This document shows positions 9,464 through 18,122 of a stretch of 64,000 nt of DNA, piece by piece. The stretch lies in contig NZ_JADPQF010000001.1 in NCBI RefSeq assembly GCF_015687155.1, positions 744,001 through 808,000 of the forward strand. Direction: 5' to 3'. Each line of letters begins with the position of its first letter. Within the stretch, counting starts at the first letter, position 1. Source of the stretch: Aliikangiella sp. G2MR2-5 (lineage in GTDB: Bacteria > Pseudomonadota > Gammaproteobacteria > Enterobacterales > Kangiellaceae). The notes under the pieces are model-generated. The model was not told where the DNA came from. It saw only the letters and a program-made list of their open reading frames with translations, and did no database searches. Made by a program: the position numbers and the translations under genes.

Positions 9464-11499
9464 AAGCTCTTTATGTCTCTAATACGGCGTACCAAAACAG
9501 GTCTTTACCCTTTTATGCGATTATTCTCGCCCAGCAGTCAGTCCTGATACCATTATATTTTTTTATTCCTGTATGGATAACCGTTCTCAATATTACTGCT
9601 GCATTACTTGTTCTCTGGGCAAGCGGCAAAAATCGGTTTGTAATAAATCGCTGGGTTAAAACTCTTATAACATTGGCCGCGATTGCTGGAGTGTTTTGGT
9701 TTTTCAGAAAAATTTCAGGCAGGGACGCTGGGGTCGCACTGATTAGTGCAATGTATGGGCTTAAAATATTTGAAGTAAACAAAAAGCGCGATGCCTATTT
9801 ACTACTTAACCTGGGCTTTTTTATTCTTGTTACTGGCTTCCTGTTTACTCAAAAACCTCTTATCGCATTATATCAGCTTATTGCTCTTCTTCTTATTCTA
9901 AATGCTCTAATGCAGCTCAATACTCTGGGAAGTAGTTCCATTAAAGGTTTAGCTTCAACTCTTAAGTCCCTGGTGAAGTATCTGATTTTTGCTATTCCAA
10001 TAATGGTATTGTTATTTGTTTTTTTTCCTCGTCTAGCAGGACCGCTTTGGCGTATGCCGGGAACTTCTCAAGCTGTCTCCGGCGTCAGCGACAGTATGTC
10101 GCCCGGGGATGTAAGTGATTTACAGTTATTTGAAAAAGTAGCCTTTCGCGCCCAGTTTAGTGGCAGTGAACCCAGTGAAAGCTTGCTCTATTGGCGCGTT
10201 CTTGTTCTGGATGAGTTTGATGGGATAACCTGGACACGCGCAGGCTCAATTCCAGTTCAAACCGGCGAGTCCTCTACGCATGGTGGTGAGACTTTTTCTT
10301 ATAATATTACTCTCGAGCCTACTCGGCTGAACTATCTGGTTAGCCTGGACAGGCCTGTGAGGGCGCCAGTAAAAAGTCGCCTTTACCGAGACTTTACCGT
10401 CACAACAAAATACCGGATTCAGGATCGAACTCGATATCAGCTTGAGTCGAAGCCCGACCTCTCCATAGAGCCAACGATGAGTGAGCGCCGAAAAGCATTT
10501 TTTACACAGCTGCCTGAGAGCGGTAATGAACGAGCTAGAAGTTGGGCGCAAGAGTTAAGGCTTGGTGTGGAAAGTGATGAAGTATTTGTTCAAAGGCTAT
10601 TGCAACAAATAAATCAGCAACCTTATTACTACACGCTGACTCCACCGACTCTGGAAGAGGATATTGTGGATAGTTTCTGGTTTGACTTCAGGAGAGGATT
10701 TTGCGAACACTACGCTTCTGCTCTAGTATTTTTGGCTCGAGCCGCTGGCATCCCTGCAAGAGTGGTTATTGGTTATCAAGGAGGCGAGAAAAATCCACTG
10801 TCTAATTACTGGATTGTTCGTTATGCCAATGCTCATGCCTGGACTGAAATTTGGATCGAAGGAGAAGGGTGGTTGAGAGTTGATCCCACAGCCGCAATTG
10901 CTCGCAGCAGGATTGAAGAGAATTTACTAAATGATTATCGTCAAAGGGAGACGCTATTTGAGGACTTTCCTGCAGTAAATTTGGGAGACATTTCATGGTA
11001 TCAGGAGTTTCAATATTGGCTGGATGATTTAGATTCTAACTGGAATGAGTGGATACTCGATTTTAATCAGGGGAAACAAAGACAGCTTTTTTCAGGTCTG
11101 GGTTTCCAGCAGATACGAGATAGGGATCTGATTATTATCATGATATTAGTATCTGTGGGATTTGTCCTTTTTGCCAGTTTGCGCCAGTTTCATTATAAAT
11201 CGGAAAAATCTCCTCTCACCAAATCTTTTGACGATCTGGAAAAGCTTCTCGTCAGCTTGGAAGTGATTGAACAAAACAAAAGTTACGGTCCGGCGGAACT
11301 TATTATTAGAGTAAAAGCTTCTACGGTTGCGAAAAAAGCCGAGCTGATCCTGCTTCTAAGAGAGTACATCAGGATGCGCTACCAGATTGAAGCAAACCAA
11401 AAAGATGTTCAAAAATTAGTCAGGGAATTCAAACGAGTGACGCGATTTTTAAAGGTTAATAACGTAATTACTCGTAAAAAGTCTCCAAGTTCCCTATAA
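9460..11499 (+). CDS. tgpA: Transglutaminase-like membrane protein (TgpA type)
   Basis: Predicted 679 residues. About five to six N-terminal transmembrane helices (DUF3488-type region, residues 1-190) lead to a periplasmic transglutaminase core with catalytic Cys415 (RRGFCEHYASALV), His459 (YANAHAWTEIW) and Asp475 (WLRVDPTAA). A further helix (IIIMILVSVGFVLFASL) and a basic cytoplasmic DUF4129-like tail follow. P. aeruginosa TgpA has this architecture and is essential there; its substrate is unknown. Translation is coupled to the DUF58 gene by a 4-base overlap. The triad appears intact, so the protein is likely active. Confidence 0.9.
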   Translation: MKALYVSNTAYQNRSLPFYAIILAQQSVLIPLYFFIPVWITVLNITAALLVLWASGKNRFVINRWVKTLITLAAIAGVFWFFRKISGRDAGVALISAMYGLKIFEVNKKRDAYLLLNLGFFILVTGFLFTQKPLIALYQLIALLLILNALMQLNTLGSSSIKGLASTLKSLVKYLIFAIPIMVLLFVFFPRLAGPLWRMPGTSQAVSGVSDSMSPGDVSDLQLFEKVAFRAQFSGSEPSESLLYWRVLVLDEFDGITWTRAGSIPVQTGESSTHGGETFSYNITLEPTRLNYLVSLDRPVRAPVKSRLYRDFTVTTKYRIQDRTRYQLESKPDLSIEPTMSERRKAFFTQLPESGNERARSWAQELRLGVESDEVFVQRLLQQINQQPYYYTLTPPTLEEDIVDSFWFDFRRGFCEHYASALVFLARAAGIPARVVIGYQGGEKNPLSNYWIVRYANAHAWTEIWIEGEGWLRVDPTAAIARSRIEENLLNDYRQRETLFEDFPAVNLGDISWYQEFQYWLDDLDSNWNEWILDFNQGKQRQLFSGLGFQQIRDRDLIIIMILVSVGFVLFASLRQFHYKSEKSPLTKSFDDLEKLLVSLEVIEQNKSYGPAELIIRVKASTVAKKAELILLLREYIRMRYQIEANQKDVQKLVREFKRVTRFLKVNNVITRKKSPSSL

Positions 11500-11535
11500 T
11501 TTCGCGGTTTTTTAGAAACTGAATAGAAATGACCA

Positions 11536-12162
11536 ATGGATATCTCTCATATTCGCGAGTTTTTGCACTGTGATACCCCTGTAAGCTGGCTAGATTTTGC
11601 GTTAGAACATGTCGATACGCTACTCATTGACCACGCTAAATGTGAGAAAAAAGCTGCGTCAATGGCTTTAAGCTTAATGTTCAAGTATTCTGAGAGAGAA
11701 AATTTGCAGATTAAAATGGCTCAGCTGGCCAGAGAGGAAGTGCTCCACTTTGAACAGGTCTACGAGAAGATTCGAGAACGCAAAATAGAATATACGATTC
11801 TTTCTCCCTCACGCTATGCCAATTGCTTACGCAAAATGGTTAGAGCTCACGAGCCCGATAAGCTGGTTGATCTGTGCATTATTGGAGCTATCATTGAAGC
11901 TCGCTCTTGTGAAAGATTTGCCAGCCTGGCCCCTTTATTAGAATCTAAAGGGGAGAATGATTTGGCCAAATATTATCGGTATCTGCTTAAGTCAGAGTCG
12001 CGCCACTATGAAGACTATTTGGCACTTGCAGCTGAGTATGCAGGCTATGACATTCAGGCTCGAGTTGAAGAGTTTCTCAAGGTTGAAGCGGAGCTTATTT
12101 GTGAGCCTGATGAGTTATTCAGGTTTCATAGCGGTATACCAACTTCGGAAACCGTGATTTAG
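11536..12162 (+). CDS. miaE: tRNA-(ms2io6A37) hydroxylase
   Basis: Predicted 208-residue ferritin-like di-iron hydroxylase that converts ms2i6A to ms2io6A at position 37 of tRNAs reading UNN codons. The Glu/His-rich four-helix pattern is visible: HAKCEKKAASMAL, AREEVLHFEQVYEKI, IIEARSCERF and KSESRHYEDYLALA supply the carboxylate and histidine ligands. Length fits the Pseudomonas/Salmonella family. It depends on MiaA and MiaB, which are not in this window. It starts 36 bp after the transglutaminase gene and may be read from the same transcript. Confidence 0.93.
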   Translation: MDISHIREFLHCDTPVSWLDFALEHVDTLLIDHAKCEKKAASMALSLMFKYSERENLQIKMAQLAREEVLHFEQVYEKIRERKIEYTILSPSRYANCLRKMVRAHEPDKLVDLCIIGAIIEARSCERFASLAPLLESKGENDLAKYYRYLLKSESRHYEDYLALAAEYAGYDIQARVEEFLKVEAELICEPDELFRFHSGIPTSETVI

Positions 12163-12484
12163 CAGGTTTTATCACAACCTTTTGAAGTTAGCTATAGTTT
12201 GGAACCTGTAGTCATTCGTTGATTTCTTCAACTGACATTGAACCTGTAACGAAAATGTCTGTCATACTCGTCAACTAAAATAATAGATCGACCATTGAAT
12301 ATATAGAGAGGAACCGAATTACTTGAGTTGGTACCTTTCAACGAGTAACATAGCTGGCCTGATTTGAAGCCATTTAGCCAGGATTAAGAGAGTTTGTAGC
12401 AAAAGAACAATGTATAGCAGAGAGGTTTGGGGAAAGTTCTCTGACTCGCTAATGCTCTTTTCTACCAGGTAATTAGTGAGATGT
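12163..12484 (+). other. Gene-free stretch between miaE and dapA
   Basis: About 320 bases without a supported gene. No strong terminator follows miaE and no clear -35/-10 pair precedes dapA. A short antisense open frame overlapping the dapA start is hydrophobic but has no ribosome site and is not called. Confidence 0.5.
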
Positions 12485-13369
12485 ATGATTAGTAATAAAC
12501 TGACCGGCAGCTGGGTTGCATTGGTCACGCCTATGCTTGATAACGGCGACATTGACTTCGAGCGCTTAAGGTCTTTAATTGATTGGCATATAGAGTCTGG
12601 AACTGACGGTGTTGTCGTTATGGGAACAACTGGAGAGTCGGCGACAGTCTCTGAACAGGAGTATCTGGCCGTTATTGAGGCGAGTATTCAATATGCAAAT
12701 GGAAGAATTCCAGTAGTTGCTGGATGCGGCAGTTCTTCAACTGAGAAAGCTGTTTCTTTTGCGAGAAAGATTAACCCGTTTAAGCCAGATGGCTTTTTAT
12801 GTGTAACGCCTTATTACGTAAAGCCTTCTCAAAGTGGTCTGGTGATACATTTTGAGACTCTTGCTGATGTGTGTGAAGCCCCAGTGTTGCTTTATAATGT
12901 TCCCGGTAGAACAGGGGTAGATTTGGCAGATAGTTCAATCATTCAGTTAGCAAAACATGAAAATATTGTAGGCATTAAGGACGCGACCGGAGATTTGTCA
13001 AGGCTGGAGGCGATAAAGGATTTGTCAGAAAGTTTCGTTCTTCTTAGTGGTGATGATGAAACTGCTTTTGAGTTTATCCAATCTGGTGGACATGGCGTGA
13101 TCTCTGTAACTGCAAATGTTTTCCCTGAGGCCATGAAAAAATGGATCGAATTGATTGATAAGTCAGAACACAAGGCCAAAATCATATTTGATATACTTTT
13201 GCCCGTTCACAAAGCGATGTTTTTGGAGTCAAATCCCATACCTGTGAAGTCAGCATTGAGTATTAAAAAAAGAATTGAAAACGGAATCAGGTTACCGCTC
13301 ACTAGAGCGAACCATGAAACATACAAAGTAATTGAAAATGTGCTGCGAGAGTGCAGCTTTTCGCAGTAA
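12485..13369 (+). CDS. dapA: 4-hydroxy-tetrahydrodipicolinate synthase
   Basis: Predicted 294-residue TIM-barrel lyase that condenses pyruvate with aspartate semialdehyde, the first committed step to diaminopimelate and lysine. The Schiff-base lysine is Lys165 (VGIKDATGD), and the catalytic tyrosine is Tyr137 in LLYNVPGRTG; the N-terminus has TGSWVALVTPM and GTTGES binds the pyruvate carboxylate. The open frame could begin at GTG 12476, but ATG at 12485 gives the family N-terminus. It overlaps the open frame of bamC, in the usual gammaproteobacterial dapA-bamC order. Confidence 0.96.
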   Translation: MISNKLTGSWVALVTPMLDNGDIDFERLRSLIDWHIESGTDGVVVMGTTGESATVSEQEYLAVIEASIQYANGRIPVVAGCGSSSTEKAVSFARKINPFKPDGFLCVTPYYVKPSQSGLVIHFETLADVCEAPVLLYNVPGRTGVDLADSSIIQLAKHENIVGIKDATGDLSRLEAIKDLSESFVLLSGDDETAFEFIQSGGHGVISVTANVFPEAMKKWIELIDKSEHKAKIIFDILLPVHKAMFLESNPIPVKSALSIKKRIENGIRLPLTRANHETYKVIENVLRECSFSQ

Positions 13370-13386
13370 GTTGGAGTAGAAAAGCT

Positions 13387-14484
13387 TTGAAAAACATTAC
13401 ACCGATTGGTTTTAAATTGAGCTTAGCCATACTTGGTATTTCGGTAGTTTCTGGTTGTAGTTATATTTATAGTGAAGATGGCTTAGTCAAAGACCGAACC
13501 TATGAATATTTAGACGCCAAGCAGTCAAAAGAACTGATAATTCCTAATGACCTCAAGCAAGAGAACAAAGTTAATTTTGCCCAGGTCCCTGCAATAGGAG
13601 ACAAAGCCAAAGGAGCTCCTGTGGGTAAAGATTTATCCACCAATGCTCCTGTTCAGATCCTTGCCGTTATTGAAAATACCAGACAGGATAAAACTGGTGA
13701 CAATCCAGCCGTTTTTGTAAATGATGACGCAGCTTTTGTCTGGCAGTCTATCACCTCGCTAATGGAAGAATATGAAATTTCTCCGGTTATTTCTGATGAA
13801 TCACGCCACTATCTGGATACCGGCTGGGTAGCCCAGGATGAGAGAGGGGTATGGCTTGGCCTGGAGCCTCAAGATGATATTGATGAGTTTAAATCTCGCT
13901 ATGTATTCACCTTTGGAGAAGGCACCTTACCTGGAGAGATTCGAGTTGAAGTCGAGCGTGTAGGCGCTCAAAAATTTGATGACGAGTCTGATTCCTGGAA
14001 AGATACTCCAAGCTTCTGGCAAGACTCTGCTGAAATGCTTAACCTGTTTATAGCTCATTACGACAAACGGGTGGGTGAACGCGAAAAGCACAACCGAGAA
14101 AGAGTTATTGCAGGAATGAAAATGGAGCTTTCAAAGGACGTTGAAGGTAATCCTGCTTTTGTGACCAAGGCAAATATTGAAGATGTCTGGAGTAAGACTC
14201 CACGAGTAATGCGTAGTTTAAACTTTGAAGTTAAAGACAAAGATCGACGACTCATGACTTACTATATGGAGTTTGAAGCGGAAGAACCCGGATTTTTTGC
14301 TTCTTTATTTGATGAAGATAAACCTAAGTTTGAGCTAGAAGATGGAAGTTATCAGGTTACTTTAAGTAGTGTTGGAGACATGACTGCTTTGGTCCTGAAA
14401 GATGCACAAGGCGTACCACTGGAGGCATCGTTAGTTACCAAGCTGTATCCTGCGATTAGTAAACAATTTGGTACTCGACGATAA
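13387..14484 (+). CDS. bamC: Outer-membrane assembly lipoprotein BamC
   Basis: Predicted 365-residue lipoprotein subunit of the Bam complex, which inserts beta-barrel proteins into the outer membrane. The N-terminal signal ends in the lipobox VVSGC (lipidated Cys24), and the rest has the two-domain NlpB/DapX layout. The frame opens at 13351 inside dapA, but the TTG at 13387 puts the charged MKN start directly before the hydrophobic signal and has GGAG ten bases upstream. Position directly after dapA is diagnostic, since the sequence itself diverges strongly in this family. Confidence 0.88.
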   Translation: MKNITPIGFKLSLAILGISVVSGCSYIYSEDGLVKDRTYEYLDAKQSKELIIPNDLKQENKVNFAQVPAIGDKAKGAPVGKDLSTNAPVQILAVIENTRQDKTGDNPAVFVNDDAAFVWQSITSLMEEYEISPVISDESRHYLDTGWVAQDERGVWLGLEPQDDIDEFKSRYVFTFGEGTLPGEIRVEVERVGAQKFDDESDSWKDTPSFWQDSAEMLNLFIAHYDKRVGEREKHNRERVIAGMKMELSKDVEGNPAFVTKANIEDVWSKTPRVMRSLNFEVKDKDRRLMTYYMEFEAEEPGFFASLFDEDKPKFELEDGSYQVTLSSVGDMTALVLKDAQGVPLEASLVTKLYPAISKQFGTRR

Positions 14485-14527
14485 TTGTTCTCGTTTACTA
14501 TCGTATTTGTGTTTGAAATAGATAGCA

Positions 14528-15289
14528 GTGTGGTTCACTAGCCTCGGCTCAGGTAGCAAGGGAAATGCAACGCTTGTTCGCTCTGAGCGTTCTCATCTTC
14601 TTATTGACTCCGGCTTCTCTTGTAGAGAGCTGGAGATTCGCTTATCAAAAAGAAATACTGAACCTGAGAGCGTTAAAGCTATTCTGGTGACACATGAACA
14701 TAGTGATCATATGAAAGGCGTGGCGACTTTTGCCAATAAATATGAAATACCTGTGTATATGTCGCGCGGTACCTCCTTGCATCATCTAGCTGAAAAGATA
14801 AACAATATTAAGATAATTTCTTGCCATAAAAAGTTCTCTATTGATGATTTTGAGATCACTCCTGTTACGGTTCCTCATGATGCGCGAGAAGCGTGTCAGT
14901 TTATAGTAGAGTCAAACAACCTAAGGCTTGGTATTCTGACTGATCTTGGTCACATTACACGACACATAGAGAGTAGCTACTACCGGCTGGATGGACTGAT
15001 GCTTGAGTTTAACCATGACGTTCAACTACTTCAATCTGGCTCCTACCCGCGAAAGTTGAAAGCTAGAGTTGGAGGCCAGCTAGGACATCTGAATAATACT
15101 CAAGCAGTGGGCTTCTTAACAAAAGAAAGGATAGCGGGATTGAAAAAGCTAGTCGCTGTACATCTTAGCGAAGAGAACAATTCTAGAACAATCGTTCAGT
15201 CTTTATTGGAAAGTGTGAATGTTTCAAACAATAGCAGCTATACAATAGCAAGTCAGGAGACGGGATTCGATTGGCTTTCCTTAACATGA
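14528..15289 (+). CDS. MBL-fold metallohydrolase (WalJ/YycJ-like)
   Basis: Predicted 253-residue metallo-beta-lactamase-fold hydrolase. The metal-binding motif THEHSDHMKG gives HxHxDH; further ligands are in VPHDAREAC, LTDLGHIT and HLNNTQAVGF. GSGSKGNATLV at the N-terminus is typical of the YycJ/WalJ group, thought to be 5'-3' exonuclease-type DNA-processing enzymes. It follows dapA-bamC as in several Gammaproteobacteria (there before purC, which is absent here). The start is GTG at 14528. Transcription probably ends at the hairpin at 15302-15326. Confidence 0.85.
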   Translation: MWFTSLGSGSKGNATLVRSERSHLLIDSGFSCRELEIRLSKRNTEPESVKAILVTHEHSDHMKGVATFANKYEIPVYMSRGTSLHHLAEKINNIKIISCHKKFSIDDFEITPVTVPHDAREACQFIVESNNLRLGILTDLGHITRHIESSYYRLDGLMLEFNHDVQLLQSGSYPRKLKARVGGQLGHLNNTQAVGFLTKERIAGLKKLVAVHLSEENNSRTIVQSLLESVNVSNNSSYTIASQETGFDWLSLT

Positions 15290-15301
15290 GAAATCAAATA
15301 A

Positions 15302-15326
15302 AAAAGCCGTCAAAATGACGGCTTTT
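15302..15326. terminator. Bidirectional intrinsic terminator
   Basis: AAAAGCCGTCA, an AAA loop, then TGACGGCTTTT: a perfect 11-bp stem with T-runs on both strands. It lies between the convergent MBL gene and the chalcone-isomerase/TonB gene, so it can serve both. Confidence 0.92.
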
Positions 15327-15332
15327 CAGAGT

Positions 15333-16640
15333 TTAGAGTTTAAAGCTAATCGGAACTTCAAACTCAAATGTAGTTTGCTCCAATTCAGTAGGGATTTTTT
15401 CAAAAGGAGCTGCTTTCTTAACCATTCTTATTACTGCGCGATCAAGAATTCGTGAGCCTGAGCGCTCAATTAAATCAAGCTCTTCTATTTCTCCTTGAGC
15501 ATTGATAACTACTTTAGCTACAACGTCGCCCTGTTCGCCTTTAACCAGAGCTTTTTTGGGATACTCTTCGAATTTTCTAATAGCGTTGATTAGATCTCGG
15601 GTATATGAACCACTTAAAAGGTCGGCATCAAAAAAGTCATCATCTAAAGTTTCTTCAACCGGCTTTTCTATTTTCGCGACTTTAGCCGCCTTAGGTTGGG
15701 CTTTTGGAACCTCTTTCTTTGGCTCTGACGGAGTATCGTTGCCTGACTTCTTACTCGCATTAGCGACAGAGTTATTGGAGTTGTCTAAATTAATTTTGGG
15801 CTTTATATCTAGCTTTGGCTTGGCAACCAATTGTGGAGTTGATTTATTCTCGACCTTTTTTTCAGGTTCAGGCTTCTTTTTGACCACTGGTTTCTGAGCC
15901 TGAGCCTGCTTTTTAACTGGTTCGTTCTTAGGAGAAGGGGTCTTTTTTTCAACCGTTGGCTCCTCAGGTTCTTGTTTTGCGACCTGCACCGGCGCCAAAT
16001 CCGCATCGAAGCGCCCGGCAATTGGCTGCAGCGCCTGATATTTGGCGATATAGGATGCTTTTACACTCGCGCTGTCTTGTCCTCGGATACTTGACTTGAA
16101 TGCTTTGGTTGGTGGATTAGTACCTAACCAGACATTTAGCAGCAGATCAACGAAACCGCCGGCATCAATTGTTTGAAAGAGCGTGCCATTAAGATATACC
16201 TGGGTCCCAACTCCTGGAATGTGGTCTATGTTTAGCTCGTCTCCTAATTGAAAACCTCTTTTGAAATTGCGGGAAAAAAGAACAATTTCCTTGGTGAGTG
16301 GGCGCCAGTTTTCCCTGGGATTATTCATCGCAAGGCGTTCTTTCCAATGGCGTGACATTTTGCGACTGGAGTATTCTGTCACTAGCTTGATCGACATTCT
16401 CTTGGCTATATTGTCATCTTTAAGCTGTTCAACATCTGTTATGCCTGCAGGCCCAAACAAAGCGCCTACATAGATGTCATTTCTCAGCTCCTGATGCATT
16501 CCTATTCCAAGAAGTTCAAGACTCTGCCCATTTGACAAAGTGGCAGTAATTTCTGCTCGTAATCCAGTTGTAAAAGTAGACAGTACAAAAAGGAAAGAAA
16601 ACAGAGCAAGTTTTTGAGTTTGCTTAAGTGCTTTGGGCAT
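15333..16640 (-). CDS. Secreted chalcone isomerase-like / TonB C-terminal domain fusion protein
   Basis: Predicted 435 residues. A signal peptide ends near TGLRAE (about residue 27). A chalcone-isomerase-like domain follows (GIGMHQELRNDIYVGALF, then LNVWLGTNPPTKAFKSSIRG, about residues 30-195). Next is a Lys/Pro/Glu-rich linker of roughly 140 residues, then a TonB C-terminal domain (YPKKALVKGEQGDVVAKVVI ... SGSRILDRAVIRMVKKAAPF). The ATG at 16640 has GGTGGAG upstream; the longer open frame begins inside that ribosome site. The first domain is clearly paralogous to the divergent gene at 17198. A cleaved signal rather than a TonB-type anchor is unusual. Function unknown; a periplasmic role is inferred. 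Confidence 0.82.
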   Translation of the reverse strand: MPKALKQTQKLALFSFLFVLSTFTTGLRAEITATLSNGQSLELLGIGMHQELRNDIYVGALFGPAGITDVEQLKDDNIAKRMSIKLVTEYSSRKMSRHWKERLAMNNPRENWRPLTKEIVLFSRNFKRGFQLGDELNIDHIPGVGTQVYLNGTLFQTIDAGGFVDLLLNVWLGTNPPTKAFKSSIRGQDSASVKASYIAKYQALQPIAGRFDADLAPVQVAKQEPEEPTVEKKTPSPKNEPVKKQAQAQKPVVKKKPEPEKKVENKSTPQLVAKPKLDIKPKINLDNSNNSVANASKKSGNDTPSEPKKEVPKAQPKAAKVAKIEKPVEETLDDDFFDADLLSGSYTRDLINAIRKFEEYPKKALVKGEQGDVVAKVVINAQGEIEELDLIERSGSRILDRAVIRMVKKAAPFEKIPTELEQTTFEFEVPISFKL

Positions 16641-17197
16641 TTGTGGCTCCACCTAAAAATTATTTGCATTTGTAAAGCTTTTCCGCCTACGCAGGCTCAG
16701 TAGTCTGCAAGGCTTCTCAAATTGCATCCTGCTGGGGAGGTTGTAGAAGACATTACATATAGAGAATTGGTCTCTGAATACCAACTTCTTTCCCCTAAGT
16801 CGTCGTTCCAACTGTAATTTTTATTTTAATTTGGACTTCCAAGTCCATAATAATTCGAATCAAACGCGGGTTTCAAGTCAAAGAAGCGACTTATATGGAT
16901 AATTTATTTAATCTTCTCAATAATTTCCGATGTTTGACAGGTCTTATGACAAAAAAAGGGGATAATTGGCTGTTTTTAATTGACTTTTCCTGGTCTAATC
17001 AGTAAAAAAGAATGACTGGAAGTCTGGAATGTCAAATTTGCAATCTGTATTTCTTTAAGGTTATATATGTGCACGTATGTCGTTTTAGTAGCAAGGAAGC
17101 AGGGAGGATTGTTTACAAACTGCATTCGGTTTATGTCAATTGAAGAGGGCTTCAAGGCTCCGTGAATAGACTTTGCGTTAACAGATTGTCGGGGTAG
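16641..17197. other. Long divergent intergenic region
   Basis: About 557 bases between the two divergent chalcone-isomerase-like genes. I see an inverted repeat GGACTT-CC-AAGTCC near 16830-16850 and several AT-rich tracts, but no promoter pair I would defend and no convincing gene. A 36-codon frame at 16895-17005 lacks a ribosome site. Confidence 0.5.
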
Positions 17198-17851
17198 ATG
17201 GTGAAAATAGTAAATATTTTGTTGGTGGTTACTTTCTTAGTATTGGCAAATTTCTCATTCGCAGAAGAGGCGACCTCTGAAGCTGAATTGAATGAAAAGC
17301 TAATGGCTGCGCAGAAAATAAAGCTCGGCGATAGGCCCCTGTTGATGGTAGGAATGGGATTGACGCGCTTGATGAATGACGATTATTACATTGGCGCTTT
17401 TTATGTTGATGAAGCTGCGCAGTATGATATGGGTGAGGATCTTGCCTATCTGGATGCTTCTCGAAGAATGGAGTTCAGAATTGCTTCCAAAAGTAATATT
17501 TCTGGCAGAGGATTCAAAAGAAAGCTTGCTGAAGCAATAAGAATTAATAATGCTCCGACAAACGTAAAGGGTGAAAGTGAGGGATTGCAGCAACTTTTTA
17601 AGCTATTTAAGGGAACTTATAAGCCGGGCGACAAAATATGTTTTGACTATTATAAACAAGGAGCAATAACCAGAGTCACGTATAATGGCAGAACCCTGGG
17701 CGAGGTTCGCCGGTCAAAAGACCTTTATCAGCTTTTGCTAAAAACCTGGCTTGGTGAGAGGCCTCCTTCTTCCAAGTTTAAAGAAGGTATTTCTGGTAGA
17801 AATGATACCAAGTATGCACTGGATCTGCTGCGACGATTTGTAACCTTATAA
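17198..17851 (+). CDS. Secreted chalcone isomerase-like protein
   Basis: Predicted 217 residues with a cleavable signal peptide (hydrophobic residues 3-20, then SFAEE). The mature part is one chalcone-isomerase-like domain: GMGLTRLMNDDYYIGAFY near the N-terminus and LLLKTWLGERPPSSKFKEGISG near the C-terminus. These match the same segments of the divergent fusion gene, so the two are paralogues. Bacterial members lack plant flavonoid activity and may bind fatty-acid-like ligands; no function is proven here. A strong terminator follows at 17883-17902. Confidence 0.8.
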   Translation: MVKIVNILLVVTFLVLANFSFAEEATSEAELNEKLMAAQKIKLGDRPLLMVGMGLTRLMNDDYYIGAFYVDEAAQYDMGEDLAYLDASRRMEFRIASKSNISGRGFKRKLAEAIRINNAPTNVKGESEGLQQLFKLFKGTYKPGDKICFDYYKQGAITRVTYNGRTLGEVRRSKDLYQLLLKTWLGERPPSSKFKEGISGRNDTKYALDLLRRFVTL

Positions 17852-17882
17852 AAAGAATCTTTTTAAGAAAAAATTCATTTTA

Positions 17883-17902
17883 AACCCGCTTTTGCGGGTT
17901 TT
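17883..17902 (+). terminator. Intrinsic terminator
   Basis: AACCCGC, TTTT loop, GCGGGTT, then further T residues, 31 bases after the chalcone-isomerase-like gene. Confidence 0.88.
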
Positions 17903-18012
17903 CTGCTACTTAGACCCTCGTAATAGATCTAATTTACAACACTCTATTTTTCTACTGGTTTACATGTTGCTGTTAACTAGCTATGCTTGGCGCCGAGCAA
18001 ATGGGAAGAATG

Positions 18013-18033
18013 AAACTCCCTGAGGGAGAGTTT
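18013..18033 (+). promoter_or_regulatory. Leader hairpin upstream of the saccharopine dehydrogenase gene
   Basis: AAACTCCC and GGGAGAGTTT can pair around a TGA loop with a small bulge. It lies about 90 bases before the ATG. There is no T-run after it, so it looks like a leader structure rather than a terminator. Role unknown. Confidence 0.35.
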
Positions 18034-18122
18034 ATCCGTTTGACCTGGTTGTTATTTAACAATGCTCCCAACAGCATACAATTTAAATGAATAAATAGAT
18101 TATAAAGGTACGTCGAAAGGTT

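Noticed and set aside
12319-12552. 77-codon minus-strand hydrophobic frame near the dapA start
   Set aside because: Overlaps dapA, has no ribosome site and no recognisable family.
16895-17005. 36-codon open frame in the divergent intergenic region
   Set aside because: No ribosome site and unlikely residue composition.
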